Shown here: in pieces, positions 7,164 through 15,650 of the stretch
Layout: each line of letters begins with the position of its first letter
How positions within the stretch are numbered: the stretch's first letter is position 1
Assembly: GCA_002495675.1 (NCBI GenBank)
Contig: DAGH01000004.1
Coordinates: forward strand, 1 to 25,561
Source of the DNA: Euryarchaeota archaeon UBA182
GTDB lineage: Archaea; Thermoplasmatota; Poseidoniia; Poseidoniales; Thalassarchaeaceae
Reading direction: 5' to 3'
Length of the DNA: 25,561 bases
The notes under the pieces: generated by a model
Told to the model about the DNA's origin: nothing
Database searches by the model: none
Seen by the model: only the letters and a program-made list of their open reading frames with translations
Position numbers and translations under genes: made by a program

Positions 7164-8222
7164 ATGCGTGCATTCTTGGTGACGGCGATCCTTCTTACGA
7201 TGAGCCTGACCGGCTGCCTCTCTGAAGAGACAGAATGTACTGAGAATTGTTGGAAATTAGACTCAGACTCCCTGAATGAGCTTCTTTCTTCCCCCGATGC
7301 TCTCGATATCCTGTATCTTGCTGAGGTACATGATGAGTTGAGGGTAGCGACCCTAACGGAGGTCTTGTCCCAAGGCGACAGTCAACAAGGCTCGATTCGA
7401 TGGAACGTCGCTAAACAAGACGCCTCACAAAAGTCATCCATTGGGATGGCGATTAGTATTCAGGGGACACAATTGGACACTGAGGAGGTAGTCTACGGGA
7501 ACATGACCAACATCCGAGTAGGGTCAGCGTGGTTTCAAGGAAGAGATGCCAACCCTGAATATGTAGACCCGTTCGTTCTGCTTGCACTACAAGCCATGGC
7601 AGACCCAGATGGGAACTATCCCCCGTTCGGATTCGACCCATCTATTTTTTCCGGATTTGAATGGACAATCACGTCTGATACCTCCTCAAAACAACAGATA
7701 GCGACGGCAAATGATGGGTCCATTTCTTCGATTTTAGAATTGGTGGGCGACCCACCTCTTTTGGTAGGCATCCAAATGTTCAATCTTGATGATGGGACCT
7801 CTTTCAGACTAGATATAGAGACGGGTCAAAATGTTTCAATCGATTTCAGAAGTGATGTGCCACGGATTCCATCAGCTGTCACCTTTCCTACAAATCCATA
7901 CAACCTTGAGGATGCCACGGAATGGACCACAATTATCCCAGAGGGGTTCATCATGGAGGTCCTACCAAGGGAACTTGAAATTCATGGACTCAGCGAAAAT
8001 GATGGCTCTCTGTCCACAACTGCATTGATACGATTATCCGACGCTCCGAAAAACATCACGGACGATCATGGCAATTGGTGGGAATTGGACTGGTTTGACT
8101 CAGACATTGACGGTCTATTGTCCTCGGATGATAGGCTCACATTACGAACTAACGCAACTGGAACTATCGGAGCGGGGATTTGGGACCTCTGGGCGGATGA
8201 TTGGACAGGTACGGTATTTTAG
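7164..8222 (+). CDS. Secreted lipoprotein of unknown function
   Basis: I do not recognise this 352-aa protein. It starts with a lipoprotein signal: MRAFL, a hydrophobic core, then LTGC with Cys at 18. It should therefore be exported and membrane-anchored. The mature part is acidic and soluble, with no further membrane segment, and reads like a beta-rich extracellular protein. Near the C-terminus a DSDIDGLLSSDDRL stretch has the Asp spacing of calcium-binding-like loops. Two early Cys (TECTENC) could form a disulfide. The frame opens further upstream at 7050, but that would overlap the NAD kinase gene and place the signal peptide internally, so ATG 7164 is preferred. No clear TATA box is seen at the leaderless distance. 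An ABC exporter gene follows after about 60 bases; a functional link is only suggested by position. Confidence 0.75.
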   Translation: MRAFLVTAILLTMSLTGCLSEETECTENCWKLDSDSLNELLSSPDALDILYLAEVHDELRVATLTEVLSQGDSQQGSIRWNVAKQDASQKSSIGMAISIQGTQLDTEEVVYGNMTNIRVGSAWFQGRDANPEYVDPFVLLALQAMADPDGNYPPFGFDPSIFSGFEWTITSDTSSKQQIATANDGSISSILELVGDPPLLVGIQMFNLDDGTSFRLDIETGQNVSIDFRSDVPRIPSAVTFPTNPYNLEDATEWTTIIPEGFIMEVLPRELEIHGLSENDGSLSTTALIRLSDAPKNITDDHGNWWELDWFDSDIDGLLSSDDRLTLRTNATGTIGAGIWDLWADDWTGTVF

Positions 8223-8250
8223 GCTCTATCCAAAAACTCGGCAAAATAGA

Positions 8251-8258
8251 AATTTAAG
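8251..8258 (+). promoter_or_regulatory. TATA-like box for the ABC exporter gene
   Basis: AATTTAAG is centred about 28 bases before the GTG at 8282, so it favours that start over the GTG at 8264, which would be only 10 bases away. Confidence 0.4.
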
Positions 8259-8281
8259 CGGGAGTGGTTCGTCCGGCAATT

Positions 8282-10045
8282 GTGAGCCGGAGCCATCACC
8301 CCCTAGCGAGGTTAATTTTCCAACTAAGGGAATACAGAGGAACCATTATTCTGGCTTCGATTTGTTCGATATTGAACAAATTCTGGGATCTCGCTCCACC
8401 AGTGCTCATCGGAATAGCTGTAGACGTAGTAGCCCTTCGAGAAGAATCGTTCCTAGGCGAGTTGGGTTGGTCTGACCCGCGTGAACAATTCCTGATACTC
8501 GTGGCGTTGACCGTTGTAATCTGGGTCCTAGAATCACTGTTTGAGTACTTCTATGCGGTTTTGTGGCGAAATCTAGCCCAAACCGCTCAGCATGAGCTAA
8601 GGATGTCCGCATACCAACATATCCAAGATCTGGAGATGCGATGGTTCTCCCAACAAACCACAGGGGGTCTGATGGCCATCATGAACGATGATGTCAATCA
8701 ACTTGAGAGGTTCCTCGACCAGGGTGCAACGGACCTACTCCAAGTGGCCACAACCGTCGTTGTAGTCGGTGGAATTATGTTCCTGATCGCGCCTGAGGTG
8801 GCAATATTAGCAATAATCCCGGTCCCAGTGATTGTTATAGGCTCATTCATGTTTCAACGGAGAATAGGAGAGAGGTACACTCGTGTCAGGGAGGAAGTGG
8901 CCGATCTTAATTCACTTTTGAATAACAATTTAAGCGGAATAACCACTATCAAATCATTCACTGCAGAAAAAAGAGAGATAGAGAGAGTAAGGGAGGCCTC
9001 TGAGACATACCTCAAAGCTAACCAGTCTGCAATCACACTATCTGCCTCTTTCGTCCCATTGATCAGAATGGCAATCCTGTTTGCCTTCACGGCTAACATG
9101 TTGGTTGGCGGATGGATGGCCCTAGATGGCAGGCTATCAATTGGAGCATACAGCGTGATTGTATTCATCACCCAGCGTCTTTTGTGGCCCCTGACGCGGC
9201 TTGGACAAACGTTCGACCTGTACCAAAGGGCGATGGCCTCAACGACCCGAGTGCTGGATCTCTTGGACACGGACATAGGCATCGTGGAGGGAGATGTGAC
9301 GATTCAAAAAATCTCAGGCGATATCGAATTCAAAGACCTAACATTCTCCTATCATGGTAGAAGCCCTGTATACGAGGGCCTCTCTCTGGCCATCAAACCT
9401 GGTGAGACACTCGGGATTGTCGGGTCTACGGGAGCAGGAAAAACTACGCTAATGAACCTCCTGATGCGACTACATGACCCTCAATCTGGGCATGTAGAGT
9501 TAGATGGTGTTGATGTCAAAGATTTGACCCTCAATTGTCTTCGAGGATCAATAGCATTAGTTTCCCAAAATACAACTCTATTCCCAGGATCAGTCAGGGA
9601 GAACATTCTGTATGGAAGGCCCGATGCCAATCAGGAGGAATTGATCAATTCGGCAGAGGTCGCAGAGGCAATCGAATTCATAGAGTCACTTCCAGATGGT
9701 TGGGAAACGGACGTGGGGGAAGATGGACATAGGCTGTCAGGAGGGCAGAGACAAAGGCTGGCAATAGCCAGAGCAGTTTTGAAGGACGCACCAATACTTG
9801 TTTTGGATGAAGCCACCAGTAATGTCGACAACGAGACAGAGGCGGCCCTGCAAAGATCAATTGAGAAATTATCAATAAACAGAACCACGATTATAATCGC
9901 CCACAGGCTATCTACAGTCCGCAATGCGGATAGGATTGCAGTATTGGATAATGGCAAGATTTCAGAAATGGGCTCTCATGATGAGTTAATCGAGGCTTCT
10001 GGTCTCTACAGCCGTTTGTGGGCCGTACAGACCGGGGCAGCATGA
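8282..10045 (+). CDS. ABC half-transporter, fused membrane and ATPase domains (MsbA/MdlB type exporter)
   Basis: This is a type IV ABC exporter half-molecule, 587 aa, expected to work as a dimer in moving lipids, peptides or drugs outward. The N-terminal ~320 residues form a six-helix ABC_membrane domain, with the conserved FSQQTTGGLMAIMNDDVNQLE coupling region near residues 122-142. The ATPase domain has Walker A STGAGKTT at about 382-389, a Q-loop in LVSQNTTLFPGSVREN, signature LSGGQRQR near 485, Walker B ILVLDEATSNVD near 505, and the switch His in IIAHRLS. All catalytic residues are present. GTG 8282 was chosen from the TATA box at 8251; GTG 8264 is the alternative and adds six residues. 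The substrate cannot be read. The preceding lipoprotein gene may be functionally related. Confidence 0.9.
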   Translation: MSRSHHPLARLIFQLREYRGTIILASICSILNKFWDLAPPVLIGIAVDVVALREESFLGELGWSDPREQFLILVALTVVIWVLESLFEYFYAVLWRNLAQTAQHELRMSAYQHIQDLEMRWFSQQTTGGLMAIMNDDVNQLERFLDQGATDLLQVATTVVVVGGIMFLIAPEVAILAIIPVPVIVIGSFMFQRRIGERYTRVREEVADLNSLLNNNLSGITTIKSFTAEKREIERVREASETYLKANQSAITLSASFVPLIRMAILFAFTANMLVGGWMALDGRLSIGAYSVIVFITQRLLWPLTRLGQTFDLYQRAMASTTRVLDLLDTDIGIVEGDVTIQKISGDIEFKDLTFSYHGRSPVYEGLSLAIKPGETLGIVGSTGAGKTTLMNLLMRLHDPQSGHVELDGVDVKDLTLNCLRGSIALVSQNTTLFPGSVRENILYGRPDANQEELINSAEVAEAIEFIESLPDGWETDVGEDGHRLSGGQRQRLAIARAVLKDAPILVLDEATSNVDNETEAALQRSIEKLSINRTTIIIAHRLSTVRNADRIAVLDNGKISEMGSHDELIEASGLYSRLWAVQTGAA

Positions 10046-10051
10046 ATATAA
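10045..10051 (+). promoter_or_regulatory. TATA box for the thioesterase gene
   Basis: AATATAA lies right at the exporter stop codon, with its centre 28 bases before the ATG at 10076. This gives a leaderless start for the next transcript, likely the 10076-13360 cluster. Confidence 0.55.
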
Positions 10052-10075
10052 GTCGGACAATGCTGACATGCATCA

Positions 10076-10498
10076 ATGAAGAATGGAGGTTCCAGTTCAT
10101 TGCCCCATATCGGGGAGCTTCAGAATTCACTTGGCATTGAACTAGTTTCTATGGGACAAGGTGAATGCAAAGTAAAGGTCCAAGTCAGTGAAAATCACCT
10201 CAATAAGGGTGGAGTAGCCCACGGCGGGCTCCACGCAACATTGTTGGATACCGCCATGGGCGGGGCAGTCGTCTCATCTTTGGATAAGGAAGAGTGGTGT
10301 GCTACCGCGCAGTTGGACATCTCATACATTAATGCCGCAAAAAACGAATGTACTTTGTTGTGTACAGGGACTATGATCAGGAGAGGTCGCTCCTTGGCGC
10401 ACGTCCGGGGCGAGGTAAGAAATCAAGACTCCGAGTTAATCGCTCTGGGGAGAGGCACATGGGGCATCTGGGATGGAAGGCCCAAGCATCTAAAGTAA
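10076..10498 (+). CDS. PaaI-like hotdog-fold thioesterase
   Basis: This 140-aa protein has the length and motifs of the PaaI/YbgC-like acyl-CoA thioesterase superfamily. The key segment, at about residues 46-65, reads NKGGVAHGGLHATLLDTAMGG: the HGG motif and the catalytic Asp in the following helix are both present. The downstream strand (CATAQLDISYIN, then GRSLAHVRGEV) also fits the hotdog core. It should hydrolyse an acyl-CoA or aryl-CoA thioester in the cytoplasm as a tetramer; the substrate is unknown. A TATA box at the leaderless distance supports the ATG. It heads a run of co-oriented membrane-protein genes ending in flotillin, so a role in lipid turnover is conceivable but only inferred from position. 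Confidence 0.85.
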   Translation: MKNGGSSSLPHIGELQNSLGIELVSMGQGECKVKVQVSENHLNKGGVAHGGLHATLLDTAMGGAVVSSLDKEEWCATAQLDISYINAAKNECTLLCTGTMIRRGRSLAHVRGEVRNQDSELIALGRGTWGIWDGRPKHLK

Positions 10499-10539
10499 TC
10501 GAAATTCGGGCAAGATTTGATGAATGAGGCCCGCCTGTC

Positions 10540-10896
10540 ATGTACATGGCGAGATCGGACTCGATCATGATTGGGTTGTTGGCGGTAGCTCAATTAATGC
10601 TGTGGCAATATCTGCAGGACAGAGGCGTCGAGGCCGTCGCAGAGATATTCGGCGTGACTGGCGGAACCACTGCACTCCTTGCTATATATTTCCTGACATC
10701 AGTTGGCAAGTATCAGAAGGAATTCAATGACTCCTATTCAAAATTGGAGAAGACTCGCTTGGACAGAAATGACCAAGGGCGCATTGAGAGGGTTGACGAC
10801 CGAACGGTTGTCAACCGAGCAGGCTGGTGGAGCGTACCAATTATCCTTATGATCATAGGGTCGATGAATGTCCTTGGGAGCATAATTTCTTCCTGA
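10540..10896 (+). CDS. Small membrane protein of unknown function
   Basis: Unrecognised, 118 aa. Two hydrophobic segments in the first half (around residues 9-25 and 38-56) are followed by a charged, possibly coiled-coil stretch rich in Lys, Glu, Arg and Asp (about 58-90) and a third hydrophobic segment at the C-terminus. A second ATG at 10546 is an equally good start. The next gene begins 6 bases after its stop, with a Shine-Dalgarno-like gaggga at 10895-10900, so the two are probably co-translated. Its position in a flotillin/NfeD-like cluster suggests a membrane-associated accessory subunit, which is inference. Confidence 0.65.
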   Translation: MYMARSDSIMIGLLAVAQLMLWQYLQDRGVEAVAEIFGVTGGTTALLAIYFLTSVGKYQKEFNDSYSKLEKTRLDRNDQGRIERVDDRTVVNRAGWWSVPIILMIIGSMNVLGSIISS

Positions 10897-10902
10897 GGGA
10901 CA

Positions 10903-11163
10903 ATGATGTCCAAAGCCGCTAAAATTGTAGACCAAGTAACGGGAAACCCTGCTTTTGACGGGCTCGGAGGATACTACATGTTTCTCCGCAGGGTATTGAT
11001 ACCACTTGTTCTCGCTGGTGTCTGCCTTTCTTCATACTCGCTAATGAGCACTTGGTTTGACCATGGAGTCTCAATAGTCGTAGCAGGTATGTTCACAGGG
11101 TTGAGCGTAGGCCCGATTTTGACGCTTGAGAAGATGTATGGGTTATGGCTGGGCAGGGAGTAA
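10903..11163 (+). CDS. Small membrane protein of unknown function
   Basis: Unrecognised, 86 aa (85 if the second of two tandem ATGs, at 10906, is used). A hydrophilic N-terminus of about 25 residues is followed by two strongly hydrophobic segments (about 29-50 and 57-75), with Gly-rich turns and a short charged tail (GLWLGRE). The sequence gaggga at 10895-10900 matches the anti-Shine-Dalgarno tail and sits 5 bases before the second ATG. It lies between the other small membrane protein and the YqiJ/NfeD-like gene on the same strand, consistent with one operon. Confidence 0.65.
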   Translation: MMSKAAKIVDQVTGNPAFDGLGGYYMFLRRVLIPLVLAGVCLSSYSLMSTWFDHGVSIVVAGMFTGLSVGPILTLEKMYGLWLGRE

Positions 11164-11204
11164 CCTATCGACAGCACTATTCGTCGATCCTCGGTGGGCA
11201 GGCT

Positions 11205-11813
11205 ATGGTCGGAATTATCGACTTTGTTTTCGGATTGTTAGATGCCACAGGTGTCGAGCTAATGTTCGGTGCTTCCGCCCTTATTGGGGGCGTCCTATTT
11301 CTCCTGTGGTTGGTGCTCGTAGTAGTTTTGGGCGGGATTGGAGATATCGCAGAGGGTGTCTTCGGCGTTGACATTGACGCGATGGGGGCCGACGCCTCAT
11401 TCAAGGCACTAACCTTCCAAGGTGTCATGGCCTTCATGATGTTCTTCGGCCTAACTGGGATTATTGTAATGCAATCAGGGGGGCCAGAGGTACTCGCGAT
11501 ACTAGTAGGAGGCATCTCTGGTGGCGCCTCAATGTTTGCGACTGGCAAGGTGTTCCAGTTCTTCATAGCTCTACAAGCAGAGGGGACCATTGAGATCGAT
11601 GATGCGGTTGGGGTTAGCGGCACGGTTTACCTCAGAATCCCAGAAGGCGGCACTGGGCAAGTTTCAGTTAGTATCAAGGGCTCACTGAGGCAATATGATG
11701 CCAAGTCAGTCGACGGATCCATGATTCCAAACGAAGAAACGGTGATGGTGAAGGCAGTAGTTGGCACCCTTCTCATGGTGGAACCAGTGGTATACAGCCC
11801 AGAAGAAGAGTAA
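11205..11813 (+). CDS. YqiJ/NfeD-like membrane protein with C-terminal OB-like domain
   Basis: This 202-aa protein has three or four membrane segments in its first ~130 residues. Its C-terminal ~70-residue soluble beta domain resembles the OB fold of NfeD/YuaF/YqiJ proteins (GVSGTVYLRIPEGGTGQVSV, then ETVMVKAVVGTLLMVEPV). Proteins of this type are encoded beside flotillins in many prokaryotes (YuaF-FloT in Bacillus, YqiJ-YqiK in E. coli) and partner them in membrane microdomains; here a flotillin gene is the next gene. The layout, an N-terminal hydrophobic start with no protease domain, is nearer YqiJ than long NfeD. ATG 11205 is preferred because it begins directly at the first membrane helix; ATG 11145 would add 20 polar residues and overlap the previous gene by 19 bases. 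Confidence 0.72.
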   Translation: MVGIIDFVFGLLDATGVELMFGASALIGGVLFLLWLVLVVVLGGIGDIAEGVFGVDIDAMGADASFKALTFQGVMAFMMFFGLTGIIVMQSGGPEVLAILVGGISGGASMFATGKVFQFFIALQAEGTIEIDDAVGVSGTVYLRIPEGGTGQVSVSIKGSLRQYDAKSVDGSMIPNEETVMVKAVVGTLLMVEPVVYSPEEE

Positions 11814-11851
11814 TTCAAGCATATGATGAACCCAAATGACGGCATAGCCTT

Positions 11852-11856
11852 CATAT
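11852..11856 (+). promoter_or_regulatory. Weak TATA-like element before the flotillin gene
   Basis: CATAT is centred 25 bases before the ATG at 11879. It is short and AT-poor around, so it may only supplement read-through from the upstream operon. Confidence 0.25.
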
Positions 11857-11878
11857 CCATCCTCATCTAGTGGGGCCC

Positions 11879-13360
11879 ATGTCCCATCTAGGCCGAGTGA
11901 CTGCTCTCGCTGTGTTGAACGCCCTTTTCTTGGCTCCTACGGTCGCCGCACAGGAGGATGAAGGAGGCGGAGCAGCGGCAGCCGTGGGCGTTTTGATGTT
12001 CGTTAGCATCCTCCTTTTGGTCGCTGTGGTAATTTTCTTTGCACAGAGATACAAGAGGTGCCCCCCAGACAAAATCATGGTAATCTATGGTAGAACCGCT
12101 GGCTCAGAGGCCTCCAAGGTTATCCACGGCGGTGCCACACTCGTTTGGCCCCTAATACAGGACTACAGCTACATCTCACTCACTCCCATGACAATCAATA
12201 TTGACATGAGGAATGCGCTTTCACAACAGAACATCAGAATAAACGTGCCTAGCACTTTTACCATTGGTGTCTCCACCGATCCACGGATCATGAGTTCAGC
12301 CGCAGAAAGATTGCTTGAACTGAACCTTGACCAGGTGGAGGAGATGGCAAAAGAGATCATCTTCGGGCAACTGAGACTTACTGTAGCAACGCTCACAATT
12401 GAACAGATCAACCAAGATAGAGATGCTTTCCTAGACCTCATTAGGACCAATGTGGATGCTGAATTGAACAAGGTGGGTCTGTACCTGATTAACGTCAACA
12501 TCGTAGATATCACTGACGAATCAAACTACATTGAGAGCATTGGGAAGAAGGCAGCTTCTGAGGCAGTAGAGAGGGCCCGTGTGGATGTAGCGAACGCTGA
12601 GAGAGATGGTGCTGTTGGTTCTGCTGAGGCAGACAGAGCACGAGAGATCCAAGTCGCAGAGAATATGGCTCAGGCAGAGAAAGGTAAGAAAGCCGCGGAG
12701 GCCGATCAACGTGTTTTCGTCAACGAGCAAGAAGCCATAGCCGTCGAAGGTGAGAACTCATCTCAAGCGCAAATCGCAAGGGTCAATGCCGATCTTGCGG
12801 AAGCAGAGGCTCTGGCCAAACAGCGTGCTGAAATCGCTAAAGCACAAGCAGAGGCCGAGATCCAGAAGTCAAAATACATTGAAGAAGAAGAGCGGTTGCG
12901 GGCTAGCGACATTGTGAGGGAGAACATCCAGAAACAGCAGATCGAGATTGCTGCCGAGGCCGAGGCAGAGCGACAAAGGAGAATAGCTTCGGGTCAAGCG
13001 GATGCGGTTCTCATGCAATATGAGGCTGAGGCCGCGGGTGTTCAGAAGGTCTTGCAAGCCAAAGCAGATGGATATGCGAGCCTGGTGGAAAGCACCGGCG
13101 GCGACGCTAAGGCAGCTGCTACACTTCTCATGGTTGAGAAGATAGAAGAGATGGTCTCAGCCCAGGTAGAAGCGGTCAAGAATCTGAAGATCGACAGCAT
13201 CACTGTATGGGATGGTGGCGGATCCGCCGATGGTTCTGCCACCTCGGATTTCATCAGCAGTCTGGTTCGGAGCCTTCCTCCACTCCATGACGTCGCAAGA
13301 AATGCCGGTGTGGACTTGCCCGAATTTTTGGGAACCATGAATAACGAAGAAGGACAGTAG
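11879..13360 (+). CDS. Flotillin-like SPFH/band-7 protein (YqiK/FloT type)
   Basis: This is a membrane scaffold protein of the flotillin family, 493 aa. A signal-like N-terminus (hydrophobic to about residue 23, AxA-type end before QEDEGG) and a second hydrophobic segment (about 36-58) anchor it. The SPFH domain follows (about 60-225; it opens CPPDKIMVIYGR and includes the INVPSTFTIGVSTDP stretch). Then comes a long Ala/Glu/Gln/Arg-rich coiled coil (about 230-385) with the EA-repeat character of flotillins, and a C-terminal domain with KIEEMVSAQVEAVKNLKIDSITVWDGG, the conserved flotillin end region. Flotillins oligomerise and organise membrane domains. The upstream YqiJ/NfeD-like gene strengthens the call. 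GTG 11870 is an alternative start adding three residues. How it works in ether-lipid membranes is not known. Confidence 0.9.
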   Translation: MSHLGRVTALAVLNALFLAPTVAAQEDEGGGAAAAVGVLMFVSILLLVAVVIFFAQRYKRCPPDKIMVIYGRTAGSEASKVIHGGATLVWPLIQDYSYISLTPMTINIDMRNALSQQNIRINVPSTFTIGVSTDPRIMSSAAERLLELNLDQVEEMAKEIIFGQLRLTVATLTIEQINQDRDAFLDLIRTNVDAELNKVGLYLINVNIVDITDESNYIESIGKKAASEAVERARVDVANAERDGAVGSAEADRAREIQVAENMAQAEKGKKAAEADQRVFVNEQEAIAVEGENSSQAQIARVNADLAEAEALAKQRAEIAKAQAEAEIQKSKYIEEEERLRASDIVRENIQKQQIEIAAEAEAERQRRIASGQADAVLMQYEAEAAGVQKVLQAKADGYASLVESTGGDAKAAATLLMVEKIEEMVSAQVEAVKNLKIDSITVWDGGGSADGSATSDFISSLVRSLPPLHDVARNAGVDLPEFLGTMNNEEGQ

Positions 13361-13367
13361 CAATGAC

Positions 13368-13373
13368 GGTGAG
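13368..13373 (+). promoter_or_regulatory. Shine-Dalgarno site selecting a TTG start
   Basis: GGTGAG pairs with the 16S tail (ucaccucc) and lies 3 bases before the TTG at 13377. It supports TTG as a genuine start, since no standard codon is available in frame. Confidence 0.5.
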
Positions 13374-13376
13374 TCG

Positions 13377-14360
13377 TTGACTCGATCCTATCATATCGCT
13401 GCAGTAATAGCTCTGAGCGCCCTTTGCGCCGGATTGGATTACCTCTTGGATTCACAAGGGATGTTCTCCTTAGGGGCTGGTACATTCGGACTTCTCTGCG
13501 GAATCATCCTCTCTGATAGATTAGGTATCGATCCAAATACAAACAAGAGTTGTATCAACTTGATTCTTCCTTTAGCGATCATCTTGTTGGGCTTCGGATT
13601 GGACTTGAACATGTTAGCCTCGAACAAAATTGGAGTCGCCGGACTATACACAATCATCATCACAATAATAACAGCATTTAGTTGTACATTACTAATCTCA
13701 AGGGTACTCGGGATAGATCGACATCAAGCGTTTGCACTAGGGGCAGGGGGGGCGATCTGTGGCAATAGTGCAGTACTTGCTGTGGCACCAAGCCTAAGAC
13801 TGTCCTCGAAGCAAACAGGATCTATCCTGGCAGTTGTTAACATACTAGGACTCGCCACGTTTCTTTCAGTCCCACTACTGGCCAATGCGATAGGCTTTGA
13901 GCCAGAATCAGCTGGAATCTGGGCAGGATCTACCGTCCATGCAGTCCCTCAGGCGATAGCGGCGGGCGAGGCTATGGGTGGCGATGCATTATCACTCGCA
14001 TCCGGAACAAAATTGACTAGAGTACTTGGACTTTTGATAGTAGTTCCTGGGGCAATTATCTATTCATCACAGAAAGAGAAATCTGGTAAAAAATTCTCGT
14101 CCGGAATTTCAAGAATCCCATTGTTCCTACCAGGCTTCATTCTCGCATCTATGCTTGCATCTTTCCTCCTCCCTGAATCCATTACACAACACATTGAGCG
14201 CCTTGGAAGTCTCCTGATGGTCCCAATTTTGATCTTAATCGGTCTGAGCATTCGCCCAAGGGAGCTATTGAACGTGTCAAAGCCCATCATGATCGCAGGG
14301 TCCCTATCCACCGCATGTATGATGTTAGCCTCGGCCACTGCCCTAGTTATCCTCATGTAG
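13377..14360 (+). CDS. YeiH family (UPF0324) membrane protein, putative sulfate exporter
   Basis: This is a multi-pass membrane protein, 327 aa with about nine or ten helices, of the YeiH/UPF0324 family. Recognisable segments are LPLAIILLGFGLDL (about 64-77), GGAICGNSAVLAVAP (about 123-137) and AGIWAGSTVHAVPQAIAAGEA (about 182-202), which match the conserved blocks of the family. Family members are annotated as putative sulfate exporters, but the transport role is weakly established. The start is TTG: no in-frame ATG or GTG lies between the upstream gene's stop and it. The sequence ggtgag at 13368-13373 is a good Shine-Dalgarno match 3 bases upstream. It sits 16 bases after flotillin, so it may be in the same transcript. 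Confidence 0.85.
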   Translation: MTRSYHIAAVIALSALCAGLDYLLDSQGMFSLGAGTFGLLCGIILSDRLGIDPNTNKSCINLILPLAIILLGFGLDLNMLASNKIGVAGLYTIIITIITAFSCTLLISRVLGIDRHQAFALGAGGAICGNSAVLAVAPSLRLSSKQTGSILAVVNILGLATFLSVPLLANAIGFEPESAGIWAGSTVHAVPQAIAAGEAMGGDALSLASGTKLTRVLGLLIVVPGAIIYSSQKEKSGKKFSSGISRIPLFLPGFILASMLASFLLPESITQHIERLGSLLMVPILILIGLSIRPRELLNVSKPIMIAGSLSTACMMLASATALVILM

Positions 14361-14380
14361 CCCATCACCACCCGGGGAAC

Positions 14381-15613
14381 ATGGCAAAGGAAGTCGTGAT
14401 CGTTGGGGGAAAGAGAACCCCATTTTGTGAGTGGTCTGGAGGAAAAAGAGGCGATGGTGAGAAAGGTGGACTACTTTCAGAAATATCCGCAGAGGAACTT
14501 GGAACTGAGGTAATCAAGGGTGCAATCGAACATACGAGTACTGATCCCAACTCTGTCGATCATGTAGTCATGGGGCACGCATTGCAGACATCTGGTCAAG
14601 CTATTTTTGGGGCCAGACATGCAGGACTAAGAGCTGGCATCCCTCAAGAAACACCCATGTTAACATTGAATCGACTTTGTGGGAGTGGGGCTCAATCTGT
14701 TGTCTCCGCTGCCCAGATGATAATGCTTGGTGAGGCCAATACCGTGGTTGCGGGAGGAATGGAGAACCTCAGCCAAGCACCCATGGTACTAAGGGGTACG
14801 CGCCACATAAACCGTCTTGGCCGACCACCGAGAAATGGAGACACTCTCGACAAAGACATGGAGGACTATTTGTTCACGAATCTTCTAGATTCGATATCTA
14901 ACAAGTTCATGGCACAAACAAGCGATGAACTATGCAGGAGGCTGAATGTATCACGTGAACAGGCGGACGCCTTTGCGGCTTTGAGCCATCAAAGAACCGA
15001 AGAAAGTATCAGAATAGGAACTTGGTCCGAGGAGATCGTCTCAGTCCAAGTCGACGGTAAGACGGTGGGGCCAAAAGATGAGGATCACTTTGTCCCAGGA
15101 ACAACAAAAGAAACCCTATCCAATCTCCGTACTCATTTCGGCCCAGACTCCCTAGTCACTGCTGGGAACGCATCTGGGATCGTTGATGGTGCTGCTGCTG
15201 TTATCGTGAAGTCCCTCGATCGAGCCAATTCGGACGGTGATGAACCGTTAGCCAGAATTGTTTCATGGGGGATCGTCGGTCTAGAACCTGCGATTATGGC
15301 TTATGGGCCAGTACCCTCCTCAAGGCTTGCCCTAGATAGGGCAGGTGCCTCAATCGATGACGTATCACGGTGGGAGATTAACGAGGCTTTCGCAGGTCAG
15401 GCTGTTGCTTGCATGAAAGACCTCGGAATAGATCAGAGCATAGTGAATGTGAATGGCGGTGCCGTGGGACTTGGCCACCCATTAGCGGCTACGGGAACAA
15501 GGCTACTTCTCACTTTGGCATTAGAACTAAGGAGATCTGGTGGAGGTCTTGGCATCGCGACCGCTTGTATCGGAGGCGGTCAAGGGATAGCCGTTCTAAT
15601 TGAGTCCATCTAG
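14381..15613 (+). CDS. Acetyl-CoA acetyltransferase (thiolase)
   Basis: This is a thiolase of 410 aa, the usual length. It should join two acetyl-CoA to acetoacetyl-CoA or run the reverse cleavage in beta-oxidation. The nucleophilic Cys is at about 100 (NRLCGSGAQS), NEAFAG carries the conserved Asn-Glu, the His is in GGAVGLGHPLAATG (about 366), and the second catalytic Cys is in ATACIGGGQG (about 396). All active-site blocks are intact. It looks like the AtoB/FadA type rather than the archaeal thiolase that sits beside a DUF35 partner; no such partner or HMG-CoA synthase gene is adjacent. The open frame extends upstream to 14315, but that overlaps the previous gene, and MAKEVVIVGGKRTPF is the classic thiolase N-terminus. 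Whether it serves the mevalonate pathway or fatty-acid degradation cannot be told. Confidence 0.93.
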   Translation: MAKEVVIVGGKRTPFCEWSGGKRGDGEKGGLLSEISAEELGTEVIKGAIEHTSTDPNSVDHVVMGHALQTSGQAIFGARHAGLRAGIPQETPMLTLNRLCGSGAQSVVSAAQMIMLGEANTVVAGGMENLSQAPMVLRGTRHINRLGRPPRNGDTLDKDMEDYLFTNLLDSISNKFMAQTSDELCRRLNVSREQADAFAALSHQRTEESIRIGTWSEEIVSVQVDGKTVGPKDEDHFVPGTTKETLSNLRTHFGPDSLVTAGNASGIVDGAAAVIVKSLDRANSDGDEPLARIVSWGIVGLEPAIMAYGPVPSSRLALDRAGASIDDVSRWEINEAFAGQAVACMKDLGIDQSIVNVNGGAVGLGHPLAATGTRLLLTLALELRRSGGGLGIATACIGGGQGIAVLIESI

Positions 15614-15650
15614 CCGAAATTGACAAATCTAGTGACTCTTGTATCTAGAC

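Noticed and set aside
8928..8942. Repeat of aatttaagcgg seen at 8251 and again at about 8931
   Set aside because: The second copy is inside a well-conserved part of the exporter gene; an 11-base match at this AT content is easily chance.
12550..13060. Repetitive-looking GCA/GAG-rich stretch in the flotillin gene
   Set aside because: It is the coding sequence of the Ala/Glu-rich coiled coil typical of flotillins, not a DNA repeat or array.
14315..14380. Upstream extension of the thiolase frame
   Set aside because: It overlaps the end of the YeiH-family gene, and the canonical thiolase N-terminus starts at 14381.
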